Shown here: positions 26,301-35,100 of the stretch, piece after piece | Position numbering within the stretch: the first letter of the stretch is position 1 | Layout of the letters: each line of letters opens with the position of its first letter | From: Nematostella vectensis | Taxonomy: Eukaryota; Cnidaria; Anthozoa; Actiniaria; Edwardsiidae | Length of the DNA stretch: 64,000 nt | Direction of reading: 5' to 3' | Assembly: GCF_932526225.1 (NCBI RefSeq) | Contig: NC_064037.1 | Span: 7,236,203 to 7,300,202, forward strand | The notes under the pieces: generated by a model | Database searches by the model: none | What the model saw: the letters and a program-made list of their open reading frames with translations, nothing else | What the model was told of the DNA's origin: nothing | Translations under genes and position numbers: made by a program

Positions 26301-27027
26301 AGCGCTGGCGCGATGAGGAAGATATACGGGAAAGTGGGTAGTCAGGGAGAACAGTGGTTTAAAGACAGCGTTTCTATCACCAGCTCTACAAACTACCAGG
26401 TGAGTACAGGGAAGTATGTGTAGTCATCGGGGCACGGTATTATGGGTAGTCATGTGGGGCAGGGAATTATGGGTAGTCATGGGGGGCAGGGTGTTATGGG
26501 TAGTGAAGGGGGGCAGGGTATTATGGGTAGTCATGGTGGCGCAGGGAATTATGGGTAGTCATTGGGGCAGGGTATTATGGGTAGTCATGGTGGGGCAGGG
26601 TATTATTGGTAGTCATGGGGGGCAGGGTGTTACGGGTAGTCAAGGGGGGCAGGGTATTATGGGTAGTCATGGTGGCGCAGGGAATTACAGGGTAGTCATG
26701 GGGGCAGGGTATTATGGGTAGTCATAGTGGGGCAGGGTATTATGGGTAGTCATGGGGGGGCAGGGAATCATGGGTAGATAAGAAGACAAAGATTCGTTGA
26801 AGGTCAACAGGTAAAGGAGGCTATGGAAAGCCAGGATGGCCATATTGATAGCCTGTGAAAGGCTATGCTTAGTATATTATATTAATATTATATAGTATAT
26901 CTGAGTAGTCTTATACTGACCACGTTTTCTTGCGATAATCTAGGTCGTATTTGAGCTCGTCTGTGGAAGCAACTACGCTAGCGACTTGTGCATTGATGAC
27001 GTCATGTTTACAGATGGAGCTTGCTAA
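14337..27027 (+). CDS. Secreted astacin metalloprotease with two TSP1 domains and a MAM domain (gene 2)
   Basis: Ten exons: 14337-14403, 19555-19725, 21147-21264, 21893-22080, 22483-22701, 23297-23464, 24357-24536, 24747-24884, 26146-26399, 26944-27027; product 528 residues. Intron positions and phases match gene 1 throughout, so the two are tandem duplicates. Residues 1-15 are a signal peptide. Propeptide motif YEGD (28-31) and Lys-Arg57/Asn58 maturation site match gene 1. The zinc site reads HEMMHAVGFFHAQSR (151-165): the three His and catalytic Glu152 are present, but the Glu that normally follows the third His is Ala162. The Met-turn is SVMHY (206-210). Two TSP1 domains (255-310, 311-370) and a MAM domain follow, the first MAM exon eight codons shorter than in gene 1. 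It ends DGAC-stop. Intron 1 is 5.1 kb. An AATAAA at 27306 fits as the polyA signal. Confidence 0.92.
16890..18620 (+). repeat. Degenerate large tandem duplications in intron 1 of gene 2
   Basis: Blocks recur in the same orientation. One of about 125 bp at 17617-17745 (from GGTAAGTTTCTATACTTGG to ATTATGCCCTTCT) returns at 18033-18162, 416 bp on. GATTCTAGAGGGGGCACT near 16946 returns as GATTTTAGAGGGGGCACT near 18171. Copies of a TTGGAGATxxTAGGAG block also repeat. No coding frame or transposon end was seen. Confidence 0.7.
21309..21479 (-). mobile_element. Short inverted-repeat element (MITE, family B), copy 1
   Basis: A 171-bp element with imperfect terminal inverted repeats (CAGGGCTGTTGCAGG at left; reverse complement of the right end CAGGGCTGTAGCATG) in intron 3 of gene 2. 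It matches 63319-63495 and 41220-41375 in reverse orientation, sharing GGAAATGACCAGTAGGG and GGGGGCA..TGCCCCC blocks. CAGGG ends are typical of hAT elements, but no clear 8-bp target duplication was found. It has no coding capacity. Confidence 0.75.
21568..21715 (+). repeat. Two-copy direct repeat of about 70 bp, intron 3 of gene 2
   Basis: A unit running from CTTGCCGCAAGCACACTAAA through TTAGCGAGCTAAACCCA to AATCAATATATCC occurs twice head to tail with few mismatches. It is a local duplication of no apparent function. Confidence 0.8.
22081..22235 (+). repeat. GGTGAT microsatellite abutting the exon 4 donor of gene 2
   Basis: An imperfect GGTGAT/GATGGT repeat starts at the donor (GTGAGGATGATTGGTGATGG) of the catalytic-site exon. 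The equivalent intron of gene 1 begins with a minisatellite in the same place. Confidence 0.93.
22995..23225 (+). repeat. 18-bp minisatellite in intron 5 of gene 2
   Basis: About 12 copies of a pyrimidine-rich unit, CCCCTCTCCCATCCATAA or CCCCTTTTCCATCCATAA, ending about 70 nt before the acceptor of the first TSP1 exon. It extends the pyrimidine-rich stretch upstream of that acceptor. The open frames through it are a consequence of the 18-bp period. Confidence 0.95.
23690..24305 (+). repeat. 38-bp minisatellite in intron 6 of gene 2
   Basis: About 16 copies of a unit of roughly 38 bp containing GTGCATTGCATGACGCGTGA and then ACTATTGTTTTAGTGAAAA. Each complete unit carries the palindrome ACGCGT. 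Copies differ by small indels in the A/T part. It lies between the two TSP1 exons and ends about 50 nt before the second. Confidence 0.95.
25050..25330 (+). repeat. Poly-G rich stretch in intron 8 of gene 2
   Basis: Several uninterrupted G runs (near 25175-25195 and 25275-25312) lie within low-complexity sequence preceded by a T run. Such runs could form quadruplexes in the coding strand RNA. They are also prone to sequencing and assembly length errors. Confidence 0.85.
25747..25990 (+). repeat. Two-copy direct repeat of about 135 bp, intron 8 of gene 2
   Basis: A block from GCAGTATCTCCAAGGGAC to GCGAGTCTATTGAG occurs at about 25747 and again at about 25882 with few differences, followed each time by a GTGGACCTT(C/T)GGC segment. 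It is a recent local duplication. Confidence 0.85.
26405..26780 (+). repeat. 27-30 bp minisatellite in intron 9 of astacin gene 2
   Basis: About 13 copies of the same GGTATTATGGGTAGTCATG unit seen in intron 9 of gene 1, with more length variation in the G-rich part. The first about 50 bp after the donor are nearly identical to gene 1, including the array's entry point. Confidence 0.97.
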
Positions 27028-27106
27028 AACAATGTAAACATACATCAACCAGTTCTCTTTGGTTTTCATGACCCCTTTAAATCTAACGAGTTACTGCCTT
27101 TTTCAG

Positions 27107-27229
27107 AGCAAGGAAAACGTTTCAGATGAGCTACAAAATATCATCAAACAGATATTGAATTCAGGATCGTCCAACGGATACACGTGCCGTCTTTGTTCGG
27201 ATCATAGATCTTTGCAAGCCGTAAAATAG
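27107..27229 (+). pseudogene. Relic or alternative terminal exon behind astacin gene 2
   Basis: A good acceptor (CTGCCTTTTTCAG, ending 27106) is followed by a phase-0 frame of 40 codons and TAG, with a CRLC cysteine pair near its end. Gene 2 already stops at 27025 and has no donor there. Gene 1 has a phase-0 GTAAGA donor at the matching point (10226). The likely reading is that an ancestral gene had an eleventh exon and gene 2 lost the donor, leaving this frame in its 3' untranslated region. Confidence 0.45.
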
Positions 27230-27305
27230 ATAAAAAAGTAAAATAATGTTAATGAAAATTTTTTTTAGATTCATAATTTGAAGTAATACTAAGTAGAACT
27301 AATTG

Positions 27306-27311
27306 AATAAA
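27306..27311 (+). terminator. Probable polyadenylation signal of gene 2
   Basis: AATAAA about 280 bp after the gene 2 stop codon and 77 bp after the relic exon, followed by GT-rich sequence (GTTGTGTTGTTTTGGG) typical of a downstream element. Confidence 0.55.
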
Positions 27312-27932
27312 GCTTCAAAGTTCATTCAAACAGCTCTCACCGTTGTGTTGTTTTGGGAAGGGAAGATAATCAAAATTTTTCCCCAAAGAAGGGCTGTTGG
27401 AAATTGGACTATGGTTCTGTTATATCGGTGTTTATGGCACAAAAGTAAGTTAAAAGCAAAAATAAAATAAAAACTAATAACTAGTCGGTGAGTAAACAGC
27501 GAGTTAGTACATCCTACCGATAAGCCCCTACCGATAACGTTGCTAAACTCGCCAAAAAATCCTCAATTCTAGTCATACTCATGTGACTTCGAAATCCTTG
27601 GTTCATCACTAGTATTTAACTAATTCTTTATCGAGTTATTATTCAAGAAGTCGTGCTGTGGTGTATGGACGTTTTTCATTTCTCCTCTTCACAATCTTTT
27701 CCCATATCATACTTAACGATCACCAACAAGTTGGGCTGGGGTGTGTTGTGAAGTTTGTCTCCACGTAAAGATGAATTTCTCTGCCGTCTGAATAAAGAGA
27801 AAGACACATATTTATTTATATCTCGCTTTGTGGGGGTATCCTCGACTAGACAGGTGGTCAATTTAAACGCTCGTATCCTATTTCACTTGATTTATCACAT
27901 CTGAAAACACCGCGAATTTGCCTAATCTGTAG

Positions 27933-28144
27933 CAAGTGACCTATGGTGAAAAGGGAAATGAAATACTTGCGGTACAAAATTGTACAGCACTAACCCATTC
28001 ACACATTGGGCCGCCTCAATGTGTAAGGGGGATTTGTGGAAGGCCGCTTAGTTATCAATGTGAGAACGGCTCAGCTCTCTCTTTGCTGACTTTGTGGGAT
28101 CAGAAGTATTCAGGTGAAGATTACGCGCAAGGTTACAATCGAGG
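27933..28144 (+). other. Possible isolated coding exon, unrecognised
   Basis: An acceptor-like AATCTGTAG ends at 27932. It is followed by a 70-codon frame with four cysteines and then GGTAATTG as a possible donor. The composition looks more coding-like than its surroundings, but no known domain is evident. Its 3' phase does not join the next candidate exon at 29409. It could be a remnant or chance. Confidence 0.2.
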
Positions 28145-29408
28145 TAATTGTTTTCCGAGCTGCTTCCTACTGATTCTGAGCTTAAACGAGCATTCGTTAT
28201 CTATTATGAATCACCTTTTCGTCAAACAGGTTTTGAATAAACGATATTTACCATATTTATCACTGAACATTCAAAATCAAGTACTCGTGTAAATCAGCGT
28301 TAGAAATGTTGAACAAAACAAGACAATTTACAGGGCACGAGATATATTCCGTATTCGCGAAAAAGTGGATTTTATCAGTGCACTATTCAAAGACAAGTGC
28401 AAAATATATTTAACTCAAGATCTAGCCGTGGCTGAATGTCATTTTCACAGTTATCCTATACACCTATTTCAAATAAGGTCGCACTCGGAGAATCTGTGGA
28501 TCGTAACCCGCAGTGCTTCATGGGTATCAAGTAAATAAAGCGTAAATAAGCGTAAATAAAATACAAATCCAGGTTTCTAAAGGTGAAGAGTTCTTGTTCA
28601 TGTTCTTATGAACAGTCACATAGCTTTCAGATACAAAGATTCAGCCGTTTATACGCTACCCATAAACCACCGCGGGTGGCTCATGGATTCTCGAGTGTAA
28701 CCTTTTTTGAAATTGGTGTATAAAATAGGTGTATATTATATAACCTGAAACTTTCGATAAAATATTATAATTTATATATTTCATTTTGGTGGGACGATAT
28801 AAAGAGTTGATAAGTAACACAATATACTAAAAGATATGGTACTGCCTTATTAAATAAAAGCCCCAGGCGAACAACACAATGATCGGCTAGCGGGTCTAGG
28901 AGATATTGGCGACTTTACAGCATCTCCTAACACGGTGTGTTAACAGATCTGGCGTAAACAGCAATATGCTGGCTCTGTTTATACACGATATTGAGAGGTT
29001 CTGTAAGTAGAAACGCCAACTGGTCACCTTATACCAGCTTAATGCTGCATCGACGGTCGATGTTGGCGCTGTTTTCACGGGCGGCTTAACCTCTTCAGCT
29101 TTCAAAACGGCCTAGCTTTCAAAAAAGCTTCAAGAATTCAGCCTTTAAAAATGCCGCACTGTTAAAATAAATGTACCCTTTTTCTTCATTGTTAAAAAAT
29201 GTAAAAAATCTTTAAAAATCACACTCCTGTATAAAAGCTTACAGGTCCAATAGTATGGAATAATTCCTTCATTAGGCCACGGTTCTATAGGTTCTATAGG
29301 CGTTTTCACTTTACCAAAAAATATTGCGATGCATCCCAGTCAAAAGCAAGCAGTATGGAACTATTTTTATCCTGGCAGAAATGCTTCCTTATTTGCTTCT
29401 CCTCCTAG
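28145..29408. other. Non-coding stretch, no gene recognised
   Basis: AT-rich sequence. Nothing protein coding was recognised on either strand and no repeat family could be named. Confidence 0.4.
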
Positions 29409-29411
29409 GAC

Positions 29412-29615
29412 ATGGCTGCTAACTCGTCAGAGGTCGATGCACAGGCCCTAGTGCGTCATGGGGTACGTAGATCTATCATGGGCATTAGCGTGTGCGGTGT
29501 TATCATTATCATGGTGTTTCTCGCCGTCATGACCTTGAACTTGTGGACCTCTAGCAAGCGTCTGCGTGCAGCGAAGAGAGGGGGGACGGCCAGCGCCAGG
29601 CCTATAAGTATTTGA
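29412..29615 (+). CDS. Possible small single-pass membrane protein or terminal TM exon
   Basis: A 67-codon frame starting MAANSS, with an N-glycosylation sequon (NSS, 4-6), one strongly hydrophobic helix at about 22-44, and a basic Arg/Lys-rich cytoplasmic-type tail. The order polar, hydrophobic, positive fits a type I or III single-pass membrane protein. A splice acceptor (CTTCTCCTCCTAG, ending 29408) sits four bases before the ATG and leaves it in frame, so this may be the last exon of a longer gene or a gene with a non-coding first exon. Codon composition is GC-richer than the flanks. No family was recognised and no upstream partner exon was found. Confidence 0.4.
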   Translation: MAANSSEVDAQALVRHGVRRSIMGISVCGVIIIMVFLAVMTLNLWTSSKRLRAAKRGGTASARPISI

Positions 29616-29639
29616 TTGAAATATTAGCATCAGCAAAAC

Positions 29640-29755
29640 ATCATTGTCATCATCACCACCATCAGCATCATCACCACCTCTTTCATATCATCCTTATCAC
29701 AATTATCATCATCCCAACGATCATCACGATCATCGTCATCATAATTGTCGTCGTC
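29640..29755 (+). repeat. CAT/ATC microsatellite
   Basis: Imperfect ATCATC/ACCATC repeats directly after the small membrane-protein frame. Confidence 0.9.
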
Positions 29756-29761
29756 ATGCCA

Positions 29762-30384
29762 GCTTTCAATGGACGGTGATCATTGAGTCACGCTAACAAC
29801 AGACGGTGACCATTGAGTCACTCTTTCAATATAGACTGTGACCATTGAGTCACGTTTTCAATATAGACTTTGACTGTTGAGTCACTCTATCAATATAGAC
29901 TGTGACTATTGAGTCATGCTGTAAATATAGACTGTGACCATTGAGTCACGCTCTCAAAATAGACGGTGACTGTTGAGTCACGCTGTTAATTTAGACTGTG
30001 ACCATTGAGTCACGCTATCAATATAGACTGTGACTATTGAGTCACGTTTTCAATATAGACTATGACTATTGAGTCACGCTGTAAATATAGACTGTGACTA
30101 TTGAGTCACGCTGTAAATATAGACTGTAACCGTTGAGTCACGCTCTCAATATAGACTGTGACTATTGAGTCACGCTGTAAAAATAGACTGTGACCATTGG
30201 GTCACGCTCTCAATATAGACTGTGACTATTGAGTCAAGCTGTAAATATAGACTGTGACCATTGAATCACGCTCTCAATATAGACTGTGACTATTGAGTCA
30301 CGCTGTAAAAATAGACTGTGACCATTGGGTCACGCTCTCAATATAGACTGTGACTATTGAGTCACGCTCTCAAAATAGTCGGTT
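29762..30384 (+). repeat. 32-bp minisatellite carrying AP-1-type sites
   Basis: About 19 copies of a 32-bp unit with the core GACTGTGACCATTGAGTCAC and an AATATA segment. Sixteen copies contain intact TGAGTCA, the consensus for AP-1 (Fos/Jun) bZIP dimers; three carry single changes (GGGTCA or GAATCA). The array lies 1.8 kb before the first LamG gene. The site clustering is seen; any enhancer role is inference. Confidence 0.95.
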
Positions 30385-32161
30385 GCCAGTGAGTTAAAAG
30401 GTGTTTAACAGAAAATCGCTGGAACTCGTCGGATTTGGTTTTTAAGTCGTGTGTTTACAAAATGCAGTAATATTAGAGGAATATTCGAAACTTTAGGAAA
30501 ATAAAATGCCTATACGCAAGACCAACCACAAATCTCAGGACTGGAGGTTTTATAAAGTCTTGGTAGATTCTCAACATCCGTTTTTCTTGCTCGAAGAACA
30601 CTCCAAACTCGATATCTCGTGAACAAAATAAAGAACGCACAAGAATCAAATCTCCTGTAGGATGAAAAAGAGCCTCTGCCAATAATTTTCATATTCATCT
30701 TGAATCCAGTTCTGTCTAGTGTTATACCAATTGCTAACTCAAATACAAATGTGAAAAACAAATGTCAGTTCAGTTCATGGTCAAAGAATTTTGTATACTG
30801 ATGCAACACCGCAGGTCCGTAGAGGGGGTCCTCGGAGGAACCACTCCATTCGACTGGAGTGTCCGCCCAAATGAATAAGTGAGCAGGAAGAGATACGGAG
30901 AAAATGTCCCGATTAATGAATAAACCCCCCAATCTGTTACATTCACAATGAAACAAAATCTTGCCAAAAATGACTTTATGTTTGAATTTTTTCTTGAAGA
31001 CAAAGTAGTGAAATATGAATGAAAATGTAATCTACAGTCCGTCTACGTCAGTTTCTTTTGGTATCAATGAAACAACATTACTTTTTCCTTCGTTATCTTG
31101 AGATATTGTATATGAATAATGAAGTCCCTGTTTTATTCCAAAGGCTGAGCCTTCTAGGTATTTGCACTAGAATTCTCGTCTTTAATTAGCGATTGTGATT
31201 TCGCAATTGTCCCTGATGCAGTTTTAGGCCTTTTTTCTTTATTACAGATATACGCTTTAGTCATAATCGTTTATCGAAAATCTAGATTTTCTAGATTGGC
31301 TTTACTCGTACTTTCAGTGGTGAATGTTCTCTTTGGTGCGCATGCGTAATAGATACCCCGTGAAGAATCCACTATCGCCGCTATCGTATTCCGTCTGTGA
31401 GAGTGCGAAAATAAAATGTTATCGGGAGCTTAACGTGTAAGAAATCTGAACAGGTGTATGCAAGGGTAGGCGATAGTCCCACCTAGTTTTTCACATAGCA
31501 TCATTTTGACCTTTCGCTTCTACTGTCATTCATTTACCGAAGTCTTATTACTTGGTCCGTCCTCTGTGTTTGTTGGAGACCAATGTAGACCGCAACATAC
31601 GGAGTGACAGTAAAGAAAGCGCCTAAATTGCGACGATTTGAAAGCCCGATATGGGTGGAGACCGCAATTCGTGTAGTTACCAGTGTAATGATAAAATCAC
31701 ACACTGACCGAAGCTCGAAATGCGTCTACTAGGGAGGGATGTTATTCGTTATGACTTGTTCAAATGGCGTTACCAAATGCACGCACTTATAACAGCTTAG
31801 TTTTTTATATCAATCTTGAATGAGCAATATTTCTTGGCGTTTTCTACCATCTAAGAACACTGTACAAACCAAAAGATGTTCATAGTTTATTTGCCATTAA
31901 ACCTCACGCTAACCTCACAACTATATTTCGTCCAATCATTGCGTTGTGTTGATTATGTTGTGATCGCTTTGATAATGAGAGTATTTCAATAACCGGATGG
32001 TGAACAGATTCGGAAACAAAGAGGATTTTAAGACCTTTCGCCACACACGAACAATGCCGTATTCGGTTCACGCAAGCTTTATTGGTGAGATTTCTCGGCC
32101 CTAATCTCCCGGTTTTATTTCATCGCCAGCAGGAAGGGAGGAAATTCCTCGGTCGTACAAC
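30385..32161. other. Intergenic region upstream of the first LamG gene
   Basis: AT-rich, with small chance frames on the minus strand at 30473-31003 that match nothing known. No TATA box is clear near 32162; the leader sequence around 32085-32160 is pyrimidine rich. Confidence 0.4.
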
Positions 32162-35100
32162 ATGCTCAAGTCGACCCTCACAGTTATTTTCTCCTCTTTC
32201 ACTCTGTTCTGTTACGGAAAACTGGCTCTGAAAAACCTTATAACATATCCAAAATACTCATATACGACCTTCGAACCTTGGAATCTGCACGGAGAGGTCT
32301 CCTTTGTGTTTCGGACAAATCAGAGCAACGGACTTTTACTATACCAAGATGATGGAATGCATGACTTTGTAGAGCTCTTTTTGGACAATGGAAACGTGCG
32401 TATAAAAATTGGCATTGATGACTGCTACATCCAAGAAAAGCTCGTACAAGGGAGCTTTAACGATTTTCACTGGCATCGTGTTAGAATTACTCGAGAGCCA
32501 AGAAATGTGACATTTGCTGTAGATAGAGCTTGGCTAAAACTACCTTGCAGTCCCTCGAAAGGCGATAAGTTCGCTCGAGCGACAGGAAGGTTTCTCTATG
32601 TCGCAAGTTTCCCGCCAACACTGGGTTTGAATCTCAACTGGCTCGTCTTTCCCGGTACGTTCCACCAAGCCATGCAAAACAGGCAAGTCTTTTTTATTAC
32701 TAGCCTTTTCTATTTATTTTATCGGTTTATTTATTTAAATTGTACATACTAACAATGCTTTGCTTATATGCGTATATTTAATAAGTACTACACGCAGTGT
32801 GTTCGGTAAAACAATTTTCGCGAAAAGGCAAAATTTACAAGGTAGCTTTGTCCATCACACAAGCGCGTGGTTTTGTTTTTCTACCACGGATAGAGTTCTT
32901 TTTTAATCTGTTTACGTAAGTAGAGAACGGATGTTGTTAATGAGTTGTTCATTCTGTTAATTGAGGCGATAGTGTTTAGGGCGTTTTTGCAACAGGTCCG
33001 GTTCTTTGCCGGATCCTGTTTCTACACTCATAAACTATCAAACCATCACACTCCAACGTGATTACTGGCACAGTAATAGTTTTAGTAATTGTTTTATGCG
33101 AGCAATGTTTAGACAATTTCCGCTGAATGAGTTTTGAGATAAGCATCAAATAGACTGTTTATACTTGGCGTCATTCATTGATTTATAGATTACGTTTTCC
33201 TTCTCCTGTGAACAAGTAACTTTAAAAGTTACAAGTTACCTTGAAATTGCAACGAAAAAGAGCGAAATGTGAGGAAAAAAGATGGGCATAGAAAAGCTCG
33301 TAGGGTGTATTTATATGTAATATGTCATGTGTTCTTCTTAGTAAGCCCAAAATCCTTGTAGGAACACTATTGTTTATTTATAACAGAATTAAATTTTCCG
33401 AAAATTTCATTTGTCTTCTCAAATATTGTTTATGAATTATTGAAAATTATGCCAGACTAAAGCTATATATATGTTCCCTTTGTAACATCTAAACATTTCG
33501 TAGTATTTTTCCATTGTTACCTAGCATTATTTGAGAGATTTAAAAAAAACATCTTCCAATTTTATATCCTTTCTACAAAAGTTTTTTGGCTGGAAAGCTG
33601 GACACATTTTTGGAAAGTTGATTTTTCGGCCTTTTTTGTATTTGTACTCTTTTCAATTATGGGATTGTGCGTATTTGCTCTTACTTAACCTACTTTCAAA
33701 AGACACATGGTTTACGTATTTTACTTTAGTACTATATTTCTCGGGACACTTAATTTCGCGAAAAAAGCGCTGGCATATTCCGTAAGGCTTTAATTGCGCG
33801 ATTTCGGGGCATAATAAATCTCGCGAAATTTTCCTGACAATGTTATTTTTACACAACAAAATATAACTGTATGAAACGCATTATTTTGTGCTTGAGTCTA
33901 TTTTCAAGCATATTTATATCGAAGCTGTGAAACAAAAGCGAAAAATTGCAACTTCTTGACCTTGTCATCATCAATGTTTTGAAAATAGAGAAAAACCAAA
34001 AATGGGAGGTTAAATTTTGCGAAATTAAAGTTCACAGAATTAGATTTCGTGTCTTTTTCGCGAATTTTTAAAAATCAATGAGATCGCGAAATTTAAGTGA
34101 CGCGAAATATAGTACCAATCAGGTAAACTACTCGAAAGCTGGAATGAAAAAGGTTTTATCGTCTTCATATTTCTATAGTTTTGAAGGCTGTTTGGGGGAC
34201 CTGTGGTTTACGACATCCGAACAGAGACTGGATCAAGCGACGCTGCGTGACTCATCCGGGACCACGTCGGGATGTAACAGTCCTTGTCGCACACCGCAAC
34301 TCAATAAGTGTTTGCATGGTGGGCGCTGCTCGGCCGAGATTGGCCGTGTTGAATGCGAGTGCCAGGGGACTGGGTATGAAGGAGATGACTGTGGGATAGG
34401 TAAGTCTAGCGGCCATGAACACTTCTCACTTTTACACGCTATAAATAGATGACAAATTTTTCAAGATCACTAATAGTGGCCCGAAAAACAAAACCAAATA
34501 CTACATTTCTTGAACTATTATATTTCCATTCCCATTTGAGAAACAATATTAAGAATTCTCTATTATGAGAATTGTACATTTGCACGGGACAAAGTTTCAT
34601 ATGACGTCATATGTATACAACCAAATTAAAAAAAACACAAAAAAAACGTAGTCATAGTTGGCGATTGGTAAATGGCAGTTCTACGACCGAAAGGAACCAT
34701 GGATCTCAATATATTTCTTTCAAATGAATAAGTAATATAAATCGTACGATTCGCTGGAGCTTATTTGAGACGTTTGTTCTTACAAATAATTAGTACACAT
34801 AAGCACCTTTTGAACTGCCATTCGCCATTTGCCATTCGTCGTTTGCACTGACAACGTTTTTTGAATTGGGTGTATAACTCACCAATAAGAGAACTAACAA
34901 TCATTTCTCCCAACAGAGTCGTCGTCTGCGTGGTTTAACGGTAGCTCGTACGTACTTTATGACGTTGGTATTCACCAGCCAGGCCGCTCAACCCTCACCA
35001 ACACCATCGCCTTCCGTTTCGCCACAGGAAACCCGGACGGCGTGATCATCCACAGCAGCATGTTTGATGATCACGTGGTCGTGGAGCTGTCTAAGGGATT

